This document shows positions 17,002 to 26,013 of a stretch of DNA of 40,956 bases, one piece after another. The DNA comes from Oscillospiraceae bacterium (GTDB lineage: Bacteria; Bacillota; Clostridia; Oscillospirales; CAG-272). The translations under genes were made by a program, and so were the position numbers. The notes under the pieces are model-generated. The model ran no database searches, was not told the origin of the DNA, and saw nothing but the letters and a program-made list of their open reading frames with translations. The DNA lies in NCBI GenBank assembly GCA_015064845.1, contig SVRL01000016.1:1-40956 (forward strand), written 5' to 3'. Position 1 is the stretch's first letter. Each line of letters opens with the position of its first letter.

Positions 17002-17400
17002 TACTTTTTCTTTATTTGAAAGAAAAAGCACGAAAAAGAAGCAAACCAACGTGCCGTTGGATCGCTTATACAACTTTGAAGTTTCTGCGAAGATAAATTT
17101 GTAAAAATCGAGCCGCGGGTACGCTTAATCTATCGTTTGCGATAGATTAAACGAGATCTCCCGCTATTTTTCCAAATTCATCTTGGGGAATTTGATCTGA
17201 CTTTTTGCGTGAACGGTCTTGCTCATCATAGCGCTGACGGAACGGCTTGACGGGAAAATACTCTTTGTATCTCACTCGCCGTCAGGCGAATATCACTCTT
17301 TCAGAATATCACTGCGCAATAGCGCAATATCACTTGCCGTATGGCAAATATCACTGCGTATTTCCTTTCGAGGAAATACGCTAAATTCCCGTTTATCTGT
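17002..17400. repeat. Dispersed structured element, copy B
   Basis: Same orientation and plan as copy A. CTTTTTCTTT/AAAGAAAAAG with the same ATTTG loop (17004-17028); CCAAC/GTTGG (17046-17060); nested stem 17092-17108/17166-17182 (15 of 17 paired) enclosing GCGGG/CCCGC (17115-17119/17160-17164) and TTAATCTATC/GATAGATTAA (17125-17134/17141-17150). There is an extra stretch of about 65 bp before the array; then TCGCC/GGCGA, CTTTCAG, TGCGC-aata-GCGCA, TTGCC/GGCAA each followed by AATATCACT (17289, 17305, 17326, 17347), the same 10-bp stem (17356-17381) and TAAATTCCCGTTTATC. Stem sequences differ from copy A mostly by paired changes. No gene is visible in the 505 bp between yhbY and rdgB. Confidence 0.85.
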
Positions 17401-17446
17401 TCAATTTATTCAAAAAGCAAATTTTGCCTTTCCTTTCTTTTATATA

Positions 17447-18058
17447 TTAATACGTTTGCGCGAAAAGCTTTGCAAAAGCTTCCATTGCGCGTGCGCGGTG
17501 GCTGATTGCGTTCTTTTCTTCCGCATTCATTTGGGCAAAGGTTTTATCCATCGGTTCATAGAGAAACAAGGGGTCGTAACCGAAACCGCCGTTGCCTCTG
17601 TAATCGAAAAGCATAGTACCCGGGCATTCGCCTCTTGCAACGATCTCCTTTCCGTCGGGAAAAACACAAGCAATGACGGAAACGAAATGCGCGCCGCGTT
17701 TTTCTGCGGGAACATCTTTCATTTTTTCAAGAAGCTTGCGGTTATTATCCGCATCGTCGTGTCCGCCCGCATAACGCGCGGAATATACGCCGGGTTCGCC
17801 GTTCAATGCATCCACGCAAAGTCCGGAATCGTCCGCAATGCCGATATAGCCGAGTTTCGCTACCGTTCTTGCTTTGATCAGAGCGTTATCTTCAAAGGTT
17901 TCGCCGTCTTCCACGATATCGTCCGTATAGCCGATATCGGAAAGAGAAAGGATTTCAAAGGGTTCGCCGTTTTGATCATTCGGACAAAGCTTGCGCAAAA
18001 ACGTTTCGATTTCTTTGATTTTATGAGAATTATTGGATGCCATTACGATTTTTGCCAT
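17447..18058 (-). CDS. rdgB: XTP/dITP diphosphatase (HAM1/RdgB family)
   Basis: 203 residues. Family motifs: MASNNSHKIKEI (nucleotide-binding SNNxxKxxE), DDSGLCVDALNGEPGVYSAR (metal/substrate site), GFGYDPLF and SHRARAMEAF near the C-terminus. It hydrolyses non-canonical purine triphosphates (XTP, dITP, ITP) and so cleans the nucleotide pool. Start ATG 18058 with AAAGGAG upstream. Last gene of the plsX-to-rdgB minus-strand run, 72 bp after ftsY. Confidence 0.95.
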   Translation of the reverse strand: MAKIVMASNNSHKIKEIETFLRKLCPNDQNGEPFEILSLSDIGYTDDIVEDGETFEDNALIKARTVAKLGYIGIADDSGLCVDALNGEPGVYSARYAGGHDDADNNRKLLEKMKDVPAEKRGAHFVSVIACVFPDGKEIVARGECPGTMLFDYRGNGGFGYDPLFLYEPMDKTFAQMNAEEKNAISHRARAMEAFAKLFAQTY

Positions 18059-18130
18059 AAAACACGTTCTCCTTTTTCATTATACACCGTATTCTTCCGT
18101 TTGAATGTCGAAAAACGGGAAGATTCTGTT

Positions 18131-19042
18131 TTATCTTTCGAAGAGTGCGCCGATGAAATCATTGTGATCAAAGGGCTGGAGATCGTCGATCTTTTCTCCG
18201 ACTCCGACGAATTTCACGGGAATACCCAATTCTTTTCTGATGGAAATAACGATACCGCCCTTTGCCGTACCGTCAAGTTTGGTCAGAACCAAGCCCGTGA
18301 TATTGGCAACATTTTTGAATTCCTTTGCCTGAATCACGGCATTCTGTCCCGTTGTGGCATCGAGAACGAGAAGCGTTTCACGGATGGCATCGGGAAGCTC
18401 TCTGGAAATGACGCGGTTGATTTTTTCCAACTCGTTCATCAGGTTCTTTTTATTGTGAAGTCTGCCCGCCGTGTCAATGATCAGCACGTCTGCACCGCGT
18501 TTTTTTGCGGCGGCGGCAGCATCGAAAACAACGGCTGCGGGATCGGAGCCTTCACTCTGGGAGATCAGATCCACACCTGCTCTGTCTGCCCATACGGCAA
18601 GCTGGTCAATGGCAGCCGCGCGGAAGGTATCCGCAGCCGCAAGCAAAACCTTTTTGCCGTTTCTCTTGATATCGTAAGCCATTTTTGCAATGGACGTCGT
18701 TTTACCGACACCGTTGACACCGATCACGAGAATGACGGTCATTTTGCCTTTTTCATAAACGATCGGTTCGGATTCTCCGATCATATCACTCAAAATATCA
18801 AAGAGCTCGATTTTTGCCACATTGGGAACCGTAATGCGGTCTTCATAAACGCGGTCGCGCAATCTGTCCAGAATTTCCATTGCGGTTTCCGCGCCGATAT
18901 CGGAGCAAACGAGAAGTTCCTCCAGATCGTCGAAAAGGTCTTCGCCCACTTCTTCGTAAGCACCGAAGATGGTATCAATGCCCGAAACGAATGCTTTTTT
19001 GGTTTTCGTCAGGCCTTTTTTCAGTTTATCAAAAAATCCCAT
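18131..19042 (-). CDS. ftsY: Signal recognition particle receptor FtsY
   Basis: 303 residues. A short helical N-terminal domain ([18 protein letters not shown]) precedes the SRP-GTPase NG domain with [15 protein letters not shown] (P-loop), [27 protein letters not shown] and [10 protein letters not shown]. It docks the SRP-ribosome complex at the membrane for cotranslational insertion. The acidic A domain of proteobacterial FtsY is missing, as is normal in Firmicutes. It follows smc by 113 bp, the usual clostridial order. Confidence 0.97.
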   Translation of the reverse strand: MGFFDKLKKGLTKTKKAFVSGIDTIFGAYEEVGEDLFDDLEELLVCSDIGAETAMEILDRLRDRVYEDRITVPNVAKIELFDILSDMIGESEPIVYEKGKMTVILVIGVNGVGKTTSIAKMAYDIKRNGKKVLLAAADTFRAAAIDQLAVWADRAGVDLISQSEGSDPAAVVFDAAAAAKKRGADVLIIDTAGRLHNKKNLMNELEKINRVISRELPDAIRETLLVLDATTGQNAVIQAKEFKNVANITGLVLTKLDGTAKGGIVISIRKELGIPVKFVGVGEKIDDLQPFDHNDFIGALFER

Positions 19043-19155
19043 GTATATTTTTCCTTTCTTGGTATAAATTTTTTACGTTTATGTGAATGGAATTGTAAAT
19101 GATTGTTTACGGTAATTGCCTCATAAATTTCCGCTTACCGTTTAATTCTGCATTT

Positions 19156-22100
19156 TTATTGCAAATCCAATCCGATCTTCTTTTCGATTTCGGAAATATC
19201 AATGGAAATGACGTCGGAAATACCTTTTTCATGCATGGCAACGCCGTAAAGACGTTCTGCCGCTTCCATCGTACCGCGGCGGTGGGTAATGATAACGAAC
19301 TGTGTTTTATCCGAATATTTTTTGACGTATTCGGCAAATTTATCCACGTTGACTTCGTCAAGCGCCGCTTCGATCTCGTCCAGAATACAGAACGGCGAGG
19401 GGTTGACGTTCAAAATGGCAAAATACAGCGCGATGGCAACGAATGCCTGCTCGCCGCCCGAAAGCAAAGACATATTTTTAATGACTTTTCCGGGAGGTGC
19501 AACGTTGATTTCAATACCGCTTTCCAAGACGTTTGTCGGATCGGCAAGTTTGACTTCCGCTCTGCCGCCGCCGAAAAGCTCTGCAAACACTCTGCCGAAA
19601 TTGATATTGATCGCTTCGAGCGTATTGGAGAAATCTCGTTGCATGGTAAGTTCCAGATCGGCAATGATGGAAAGCAAGCTTTCCTTTGATTTTTTCAGGT
19701 CGTCGATCTGCGCGGTCAGTTCATCAAACTGCTTTTTGACTTCTTTATATTCTTCAATGGCGTTGACGTTGACACTGCCGAGCGCACGGAGCTGATTTTT
19801 ATATTTATTCTGCAATGCGACGGATTCCGTTCTGGTTTCCGCCGTTACCTTCGTCAGCGTTCGTTTGAGCGCTTCGGTATACGTCAGTTCATATTCATCC
19901 CAGAGGAATGCGATCAATTTATCCCAACGCTCACGCACGGATTGATATTCCGCTTCGATTTTCGTATACGTTCTGTAAAGCAAGTCTCTCTTTTCTCCGA
20001 GGTCTTTTGCTTTGAAACGGAAATCCGTCAGTTTTTTCTCAATCGCAAGCGATTCCTCTGCATTTTCCGTTTTTCTTCGTTCCGCGCTTGCAAGCTCCGT
20101 TTGATAAACCGAAATCTGCTTCTTTTCTCTTGCAATTTCCTCTTCGCCGAGGCGTATCTTTTCAACGGCTTCTTTCACGGTCAGGCGGAGTTCTTCCAGC
20201 GTTTTTGCAATTTCTGCCGTATGACGGCTTGCGTTTTCCGCCATCTGTGAAATCATATCCGCATTTGCGTCCGCTCTTGCTTTTTCCAAAGCGGCGTTCG
20301 TGTGCGAAGACTGCGCTTTACGCAAATTTTCGCCGAGCAACGCTTTGCGGTCGGAAAGCTCTGCGCCCTTTTTCTCCGCGTTACGGATCTTTTCGATAAA
20401 CGCATTTTTTTGGTTTTCGAGCGCCTCCGCCTTCTCACGAACGAGACAGACCTCCTCCGTCAGACGGCTGTATTCCTCACGCAAGCTGTTGAGCGTTTGT
20501 TGCTGCGCGTCGCGGTTGGACGTCAGAACGGTAAGCTGCGTATATTCGGCATCGTAAAGCGTTTTGATTCCCGATATGGAAGCCAGCGCGCCGTTTTCTC
20601 TTTTTTCCGTTTCGCGGAGTGCCTCGGTTTGCGCATCGATGTCCGTCTTTGTACGGGAAAGGGCATCTTCCAGGGTTTTTACCTCCTCGCCGAGCTTTTC
20701 GATCTGCACGCGGCGGGAAAGAATTCTGCCGTCGGAAGAAAGCGAACCGCCCGTGAAGCTGCCGCCCGCGTTGATCACCTGTCCGTCAAGCGTAACGATA
20801 CGGTAACGGAAATTCATGGCGCGCGCAATGCGGTTGGCGCTGTCGATATCCGTGGCGATCAGAATTCTGCCGAGCAGGCTTTTCACGATGCCGCGGTATT
20901 TTTCATCACATTCCACAAGCGCGGAAGCAACCGCAACGAAGCCTTCTCTTTGCGCCTGAGGAACGTCCCTTTCGGAAAGCTCCGTTCCGTGCATGGTGGA
21001 AACGGGATAGAAAGTTGCTCTGCCCGCGTTTTTCTTTTTCAGATATGCGATTGCCGCTTTCGCGGAGGCTTCGTCTTCCACGACGATATTCTGGAGGCTT
21101 TGTCCGAATGCGATTTCCAGTGCCGCGGAATAGCGGTCGGGAACGGAAATCAATCGGAAAACGGGGCCGTAAATGTTGGCGGGCGTACCGTCCGCAAGCA
21201 AAATTTTCCCGTTTTTATGTTCGTTGACGATGAATCGAACCGCGCCCGCATATCCCTCCAGAAATTCTTCCATGCGCACGAGGTTCTGAATTTTATGTTT
21301 GCGCTGAGAGATATCCAAAAAAATATTATTTTTTTGTTCCATCAGCGTTTTGATCTTGTTCTCGTAATCTCTTTTTTGGGTTCGGATCGTATCGAGTTCC
21401 GTTTTATGTGAGGCATCTTTTTTCCGATAACCGTCGATCTTTCCCTTTGCCATTTCAATCCGTCTGTCAAACAGAGAGATATCCGACGTATATTTTTCGA
21501 TATTCTTTTCCAGTTCTTCCGATTTTTTCAGATCGGATTCGCCCTTTGCCGCCGCAACGGATGCCGCAACGACCGCTTCCGTTTGCTCCGTACGCAAAGA
21601 GGAAATTTCTTTTTCCAGCGAAAGCATTTCCGCTTCGTGAGCGGATACTGCCGTTTCCGCTTCTTCCACGGAACGTAAAGCGCGCGCTTCTTTTTCGCAA
21701 AGCGTATCCACGCGCTTCTTTGCGGATTCCCATTCGCCCAAAAGGCGTTTTTCTTCCGCTTCGGAGGAAGCGAGCGTTTCTTCCGCCGTTTTGATCTTCT
21801 CTTCGGAGGAAAGCACCGTTTCGCGCAAATGCACGGCGTTGTTTTCCGCAAGACGGATATTGGCTTCGCTTTCATGAACGGAACTCGTCAGCGAAAGAAT
21901 TTTTGCCGCAATGCGTTCCGTTTCCAGTTTGAGCGTCATTTCTTCGGCTCTTACTTTTTCTTCCGTGCGTTCAAGGTCTTCTTTGGCTTCGTTTGCTTCT
22001 TCAAATTCATTTTTGGCAAGGATCAACTTTGCGGAAAGCTCTTCCGCAAGCACTTTTGCCGTATCTACGTCAAAAAGCGCAAGTGCGACATCCACAGCCA

Positions 22101-22779
22101 TTTTTGCTTCGCGCAGTTCCAGATATTTTTTCGCCTTTTCCGATTCCTTTTCCAAGGGACCTACGCGCTCTTCCAGAACCGCCGCAATGTCCTCCACGCG
22201 CACGAGATTGTTTTCCGTATCCGCAAGCTTTTTGGAAGCTTCCGTTTTCTGATAACGATAGCGCGCAATGCCCGCCGCTTCTTCAAAAATCGCGCGGCGT
22301 TCGTCGTTTTTCTGAGAAATGATTTCCGCAATTCTGCCCTGTCCGATGATGGAATAACCGTCTCTGCCGAGTCCCGTATTCAAAAACAGCTCGTGAATAT
22401 CACGCAGACGGACGGGTTTGCGGTTAATAAAATATTCGCTGTCTCCCACGCGGTAATATCTTCTCGTTACCGTAATTTCGTCGTATTCCGCAAGAGAAAG
22501 GATCTTTCCCTCTTCTTCGGTATTGTCAAAGGTAACGGAAACCTCCGCGTAGCCCATCGGACTACGCTGCTGAGAGCCCGCGAACACCACGTCTTCCATT
22601 TTTCCGCCGCGAATATTTTTGGAGGAGATTTCTCCGAGAACCCAGCGCATGGCATCGGAAATATTGGATTTTCCGCTTCCGTTCGGTCCGACGACAACTG
22701 TGATGCCGCGGTCAAAGGCAATGACCGTTTTATCCGGAAAAGATTTGAACCCTTGCAGTTCAAGCATTTTTAAGCGCAT
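19156..22779 (-). CDS. smc: Chromosome segregation ATPase SMC
   Basis: 1207 residues, full-length SMC. N-terminal ELQGFKSFPDKT and Walker A GPNGSGKSNISDAM; long coiled coil; hinge about residues 510-680 with GPVFRLISVPDRY and GGSFTGGSLSS; second coiled coil; C-terminal signature LSGGEQAFVAIALYFAIL and Walker B CILDEIEAALDE. It forms the condensin-like complex with ScpA and ScpB (not in this window) that organises and segregates chromosomes. Start 22779 lies 16 bp after the radical SAM gene. Confidence 0.97.
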   Translation of the reverse strand: MRLKMLELQGFKSFPDKTVIAFDRGITVVVGPNGSGKSNISDAMRWVLGEISSKNIRGGKMEDVVFAGSQQRSPMGYAEVSVTFDNTEEEGKILSLAEYDEITVTRRYYRVGDSEYFINRKPVRLRDIHELFLNTGLGRDGYSIIGQGRIAEIISQKNDERRAIFEEAAGIARYRYQKTEASKKLADTENNLVRVEDIAAVLEERVGPLEKESEKAKKYLELREAKMAVDVALALFDVDTAKVLAEELSAKLILAKNEFEEANEAKEDLERTEEKVRAEEMTLKLETERIAAKILSLTSSVHESEANIRLAENNAVHLRETVLSSEEKIKTAEETLASSEAEEKRLLGEWESAKKRVDTLCEKEARALRSVEEAETAVSAHEAEMLSLEKEISSLRTEQTEAVVAASVAAAKGESDLKKSEELEKNIEKYTSDISLFDRRIEMAKGKIDGYRKKDASHKTELDTIRTQKRDYENKIKTLMEQKNNIFLDISQRKHKIQNLVRMEEFLEGYAGAVRFIVNEHKNGKILLADGTPANIYGPVFRLISVPDRYSAALEIAFGQSLQNIVVEDEASAKAAIAYLKKKNAGRATFYPVSTMHGTELSERDVPQAQREGFVAVASALVECDEKYRGIVKSLLGRILIATDIDSANRIARAMNFRYRIVTLDGQVINAGGSFTGGSLSSDGRILSRRVQIEKLGEEVKTLEDALSRTKTDIDAQTEALRETEKRENGALASISGIKTLYDAEYTQLTVLTSNRDAQQQTLNSLREEYSRLTEEVCLVREKAEALENQKNAFIEKIRNAEKKGAELSDRKALLGENLRKAQSSHTNAALEKARADANADMISQMAENASRHTAEIAKTLEELRLTVKEAVEKIRLGEEEIAREKKQISVYQTELASAERRKTENAEESLAIEKKLTDFRFKAKDLGEKRDLLYRTYTKIEAEYQSVRERWDKLIAFLWDEYELTYTEALKRTLTKVTAETRTESVALQNKYKNQLRALGSVNVNAIEEYKEVKKQFDELTAQIDDLKKSKESLLSIIADLELTMQRDFSNTLEAININFGRVFAELFGGGRAEVKLADPTNVLESGIEINVAPPGKVIKNMSLLSGGEQAFVAIALYFAILNVNPSPFCILDEIEAALDEVNVDKFAEYVKKYSDKTQFVIITHRRGTMEAAERLYGVAMHEKGISDVISIDISEIEKKIGLDLQ

Positions 22780-22795
22780 GGCAATACCGTACCTT

Positions 22796-23800
22796 TCATT
22801 GTAATGTTATGCTCGGATGATTTTTGACGGCAAATGCGTCGGGTAAAACCCGAAAACCCGTAAGTAAATATTTTTCAGTGAAATAAATTCTGTTTTCCGC
22901 GCGCTGACCAATCACCTTGGAAACATCCGAGGGATGTGCGCGGACAACGGCGCATTTTCCCGCCGTTTCCCGATTTTCAAGCGCTTTTTCCATGGAAAGT
23001 CGAAAACAGCGCGCATATGCAAGCTCGCCGACTGCCGGATGATAACCGCCGGCAATTCCCTTTTGCGGACCTTCGCCCGACTGCAATCCGATTCGAATCA
23101 CGGGGACATCATGCCCGATAAAAACGGAAAGCGCGTTTGCGGCGCGAAGCACGGAAGTTTCTTCCGTCAAGGGTTGATATGCGCCTTTTTTCCAAAGCCC
23201 AGCAAGCGCGGTTTCTCCGAAAACGACGGTCGGATAGATTCTTGCGCCGTCCGCGCCCATACGGCAGATATCTTCGGCGGTTTTTCTTTCGTTTTCTTCC
23301 GTTCCAAGCGGAAGTCCCACCATCATTTGTCCGACAAATTCCATGCCGTATTCCTTGATGAGCGCCGCCGCGCGGAAGGAATCTTCCTTCGTATGTCCTC
23401 TGCGGCAAGCGGAAAGCACCGCTTCATCGGTACTTTGTATGCCAAGCTCCACGGTATTTACGCGATATGCGCGCAGAATCTCCAGGATTTCACGGTTGAT
23501 ATAATCCGGTCTTGTGGAAATGCGAACGGAATCACATTTACCGCTTTCGATATATTCGTTTGCGATTTCCAGAAGCTCAAGCATTTCGTTTCGTTCAATA
23601 CCCGTGAAGCTTCCGCCGAAATACGCGATCTGCGCGGAAACCGTCCCATCCACGGTGGAAAAAGCCTCTTCCAATTCCCTGCGAACGGCTTGCTTTTCAA
23701 AATTTGCTTTTCCCGAAATTTTTCTTTGATTGCAGAAAACACAATCGTTCGGACAGCCGAGGTGCGGAATAAAGATCGGGACGTTGATATGTTTTTTCAT
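22796..23800 (-). CDS. Elp3-like radical SAM protein
   Basis: 334 residues. The radical SAM cluster motif CPNDCVFCNQRKISG (CxxxCxxC) is at residues 16-23, followed by AYFGGSFTGIE, STRPDYI and VELGIQSTDE, as in the Elp3/coproporphyrinogen-oxidase-like branch. Only the radical SAM domain is present; no acetyltransferase domain as in true Elp3. The reaction is unknown; a role in RNA or protein modification is a guess from the family. Its ATG overlaps the rnc stop by 4 nt and smc follows after 16 bp, so it is translationally embedded in the rnc-smc operon, an arrangement common in Clostridia. Confidence 0.85.
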   Translation of the reverse strand: MKKHINVPIFIPHLGCPNDCVFCNQRKISGKANFEKQAVRRELEEAFSTVDGTVSAQIAYFGGSFTGIERNEMLELLEIANEYIESGKCDSVRISTRPDYINREILEILRAYRVNTVELGIQSTDEAVLSACRRGHTKEDSFRAAALIKEYGMEFVGQMMVGLPLGTEENERKTAEDICRMGADGARIYPTVVFGETALAGLWKKGAYQPLTEETSVLRAANALSVFIGHDVPVIRIGLQSGEGPQKGIAGGYHPAVGELAYARCFRLSMEKALENRETAGKCAVVRAHPSDVSKVIGQRAENRIYFTEKYLLTGFRVLPDAFAVKNHPSITLQ

Positions 23801-24519
23801 TCGGTTACGATATAATTTTTCAAGGCATCTTCCGCCGCCTTGATTTCGGCTTTTTTCTTACTGGAGCCCTCTCCTCTGCCCATCACGTTATGGTCGATTT
23901 TGACCTCACAGACGTAATGCTTATCGTGATCGGGACCGCTTTCGGAAACGATCTCATAGGAAAGCAAGCCTTTTGCTTCCTGTACGATCTCCTGCAAGCG
24001 GGATTTCGGGTCCATGATGGGATGTTCGGAAAGAAGCGTTTTGATTTCTTTTTCCAGAATGGGATTCAGGAAAGCAGCAACGGCATCGAGATTTTTATCG
24101 GAATCGAGATAGATCGCCGCCAGCAATGCTTCAAATGCATCTTCCAATATTTTATTCTGATCTCTGCCGCCGACGAGTTCCTGTCCGTGACCGAGCAAAA
24201 GATAATCGCCCAGATGAATGGAACGAGCAAAACGTGAAAGCGATTTCGTACAGACGAGGTCTGCGCGGATCTTCGTCAGGTCTCCCTCGGGTTGATCGGA
24301 AAAAAGTCCGAACAGATAACTGCTGGTTACGAGGGAAAGCACGGAATCTCCCAAAAATTCCAAGCGTTCATTGGAACAAATACCGTTTTGTCTGTTTTCA
24401 TTGGCATAAGAGGAATGCCGCAAAGCCTCCAGCGCATATTCTTGATTGCGGAAGGAATAGCCGATGGTTTCCTCCAAAAAGCTGATATTGCGCGGCAAAG
24501 CGTTTTGTTTTTTTACCAT
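23797..24519 (-). CDS. rnc: Ribonuclease III
   Basis: 240 residues. RNase III domain with the signature NERLEFLGDSVLSL (catalytic Glu/Asp) and a second acidic site DAFEALLAAIYLD; then a C-terminal dsRNA-binding domain (DPKSRLQEIVQEAKG ... KKKAEIKAAEDAL). It processes rRNA and other double-stranded RNA. Start 24519 with AAGGAAG. It follows plsX by 36 bp; acpP, often found between them, is not here. Confidence 0.97.
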   Translation of the reverse strand: MVKKQNALPRNISFLEETIGYSFRNQEYALEALRHSSYANENRQNGICSNERLEFLGDSVLSLVTSSYLFGLFSDQPEGDLTKIRADLVCTKSLSRFARSIHLGDYLLLGHGQELVGGRDQNKILEDAFEALLAAIYLDSDKNLDAVAAFLNPILEKEIKTLLSEHPIMDPKSRLQEIVQEAKGLLSYEIVSESGPDHDKHYVCEVKIDHNVMGRGEGSSKKKAEIKAAEDALKNYIVTE

Positions 24520-24555
24520 ATATATATCTTCCTTTTTATCGTAATGTATGATTCG

Positions 24556-25542
24556 TTATTCTGCCGTCTTCGCAAGCGCTTCGATTTCCGCAATCACGCC
24601 CGTTTTTACATAAGCGACAGCTTGGCGAATGGCGTTTTTCACGGCTTTGGCATCGGAATTTCCGTGCGCTTTGATGATGGGTTTGGCAATTCCGAGGAAC
24701 GGCGCGCCGCCGTATTCCTTGGCATCGAAGCGTTTTTTCAGATTCTTTGCTTTTCCTACTACCATTGCGCCTGCCAATTTTCCGATGACTCCCTTAAAAA
24801 TACCCGAGAACTGTTTCATCACGAATTTAGACGTACCTTCAATGGTTTTCAGCAAAATATTTCCCGCAAAGCCATCGCAAACAAGAACGTCGCAGGCATT
24901 AAAAGGAACGTCTTTGCCTTCCACGTTTCCGATAAAATGAATGCCCGATTCTTTTGCGAGGAGCGCGTGCGCTTCTTTATAAATGGGAGTACCCTTATGC
25001 GCTTCCGCGCCGTTATTGAGAAGTCCCACACGGGGGTTTTCAACGCCCATCACACGATTCATATAGATGGAACCGAGGTGCGCGAACTGCACGAGAAATT
25101 CGGGAGTTACTTCCGCATTGGCGCCGCAATCCAGAAGCAGGAAAGGCTTTTCCAAAGGGATTACGCTTGCCAAAGCGGCTCTGCGCACACCTTCCGCGCA
25201 ATGAACGTAGCCCGTTGCACCGATGAAAAGCGCACCTGTATTTCCTGCGGAAACAACGGCATCGCCCTTTCCGCTTGCAACCATTTTCAGCGCGGTTGCC
25301 ATCGAACATTCTCTGTGTTCTCTGCGAATACTGAGGGGGTTGTCCTCCATGGTAATCACATCGGGCGCATGAACGATTTCAAACTGTCCTTCCGCTTTTT
25401 CTGCGGCGAGCGCTTCCTTGATTTTTTCTTCATCTCCGACGAGAACGATCTCCTCGCCGTATTCCGCTTTTGCCCATACTGCTCCGCGAACGAATTCCGA
25501 AACTTCTTTATCGCCGCCCATAACGTCCAAAATGATTTTCAT
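24556..25542 (-). CDS. plsX: Phosphate acyltransferase PlsX
   Basis: 328 residues starting MKIILDVMGGD, the family hallmark, with SAGNTGALFIGA, DCGANAEVTPEFL and DVLVCDGFAGNI. It converts acyl-ACP to acyl-phosphate, the first step of phospholipid synthesis with PlsY. First gene of the plsX-rnc-radical SAM-smc-ftsY-rdgB operon, with a good promoter at 25607-25635 and AAAGGAAAGGA before the ATG. Confidence 0.96.
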   Translation of the reverse strand: MKIILDVMGGDKEVSEFVRGAVWAKAEYGEEIVLVGDEEKIKEALAAEKAEGQFEIVHAPDVITMEDNPLSIRREHRECSMATALKMVASGKGDAVVSAGNTGALFIGATGYVHCAEGVRRAALASVIPLEKPFLLLDCGANAEVTPEFLVQFAHLGSIYMNRVMGVENPRVGLLNNGAEAHKGTPIYKEAHALLAKESGIHFIGNVEGKDVPFNACDVLVCDGFAGNILLKTIEGTSKFVMKQFSGIFKGVIGKLAGAMVVGKAKNLKKRFDAKEYGGAPFLGIAKPIIKAHGNSDAKAVKNAIRQAVAYVKTGVIAEIEALAKTAE

Positions 25543-25606
25543 AATTGACTGTCCTTTCCTTTCGGTTTTTATGAAAGAGATATCTTATCTTAATACATTA
25601 CATTAT

Positions 25607-25635
25607 ATTATATAACTTTTTATTTTGTTTTTCAA
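25607..25635 (-). promoter_or_regulatory. Promoter of the plsX-smc operon
   Basis: Minus strand TTGAAA (25635-25630), 17-bp A/T spacer, perfect TATAAT (25612-25607), about 65 bp upstream of plsX. A second TATAAT overlaps at 25607-25602. Confidence 0.7.
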
Positions 25636-25669
25636 TATATAAAAAGAAATTTTCCTTATAAATAAAGAA

Positions 25670-25696
25670 AAAAAGGGAAGCCAAGCTTTCCTTTTT
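25670..25696 (-). terminator. Terminator of the small ORF at 25695
   Basis: Stem AAAAAGGGAAGC (25670-25681) with GCTTTCCTTTTT (25685-25696), one G-T wobble, 3-nt loop, followed on the minus strand by a T-rich tract. It begins at the stop codon. Confidence 0.8.
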
Positions 25697-25895
25697 AATA
25701 ATCGGATAAAACCGCTATACCGAATTGATTATATCTGACACGGGATACATTTTCTTCCGAAACAGAAACGTACAGCTTTTTGAATTTATTGATGGCTTGC
25801 TTCTTCGTCCATGCTCTGCACAGAGCGCAGTCGTCATTGGCATTATGCCCCGAGCCCGTCATGCTTCCGGCTAAAAAATAATAAAATAAAAACAT
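25695..25895 (-). CDS. Small protein of unknown function
   Basis: 66 residues from the ATG at 25895 with GAGGG 10 nt upstream. A longer frame opens at a TTG at 26003 but has no usable ribosome site, and its extra residues look like translated intergenic DNA. It has a short hydrophobic start (MFLFYYFLAGS), Gly/Ser and Asn/Asp, a CALCR Cys pair, a basic helix (WTKKQAINKFKKLY) and an ending FGIAVLSDY. The strong terminator directly at its stop supports a real gene. No family recognised. Confidence 0.55.
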   Translation of the reverse strand: MFLFYYFLAGSMTGSGHNANDDCALCRAWTKKQAINKFKKLYVSVSEENVSRVRYNQFGIAVLSDY

Positions 25896-26013
25896 ATTTG
25901 TTTTTCCCTCTAATTTCTTAATTAACTCAAGTTCGATGGAAAAGATCAAGGATTGTTTAGCGCAATAAAAGATTGACAGAGCATTCTGTCTTTTGATGAA
26001 CAACCCCTTTTTG

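Noticed and set aside
17219-19102. Long open frame on the plus strand across rdgB and ftsY
   Set aside because: It lies antisense to two certain genes, its protein is Phe/Arg/His-rich without motifs, and it has no ribosome site. It arises from the codon bias of the real minus-strand genes.
20302-22773. Several long plus-strand frames inside smc
   Set aside because: All are antisense to SMC coiled-coil coding sequence, whose bias keeps the opposite frames open.
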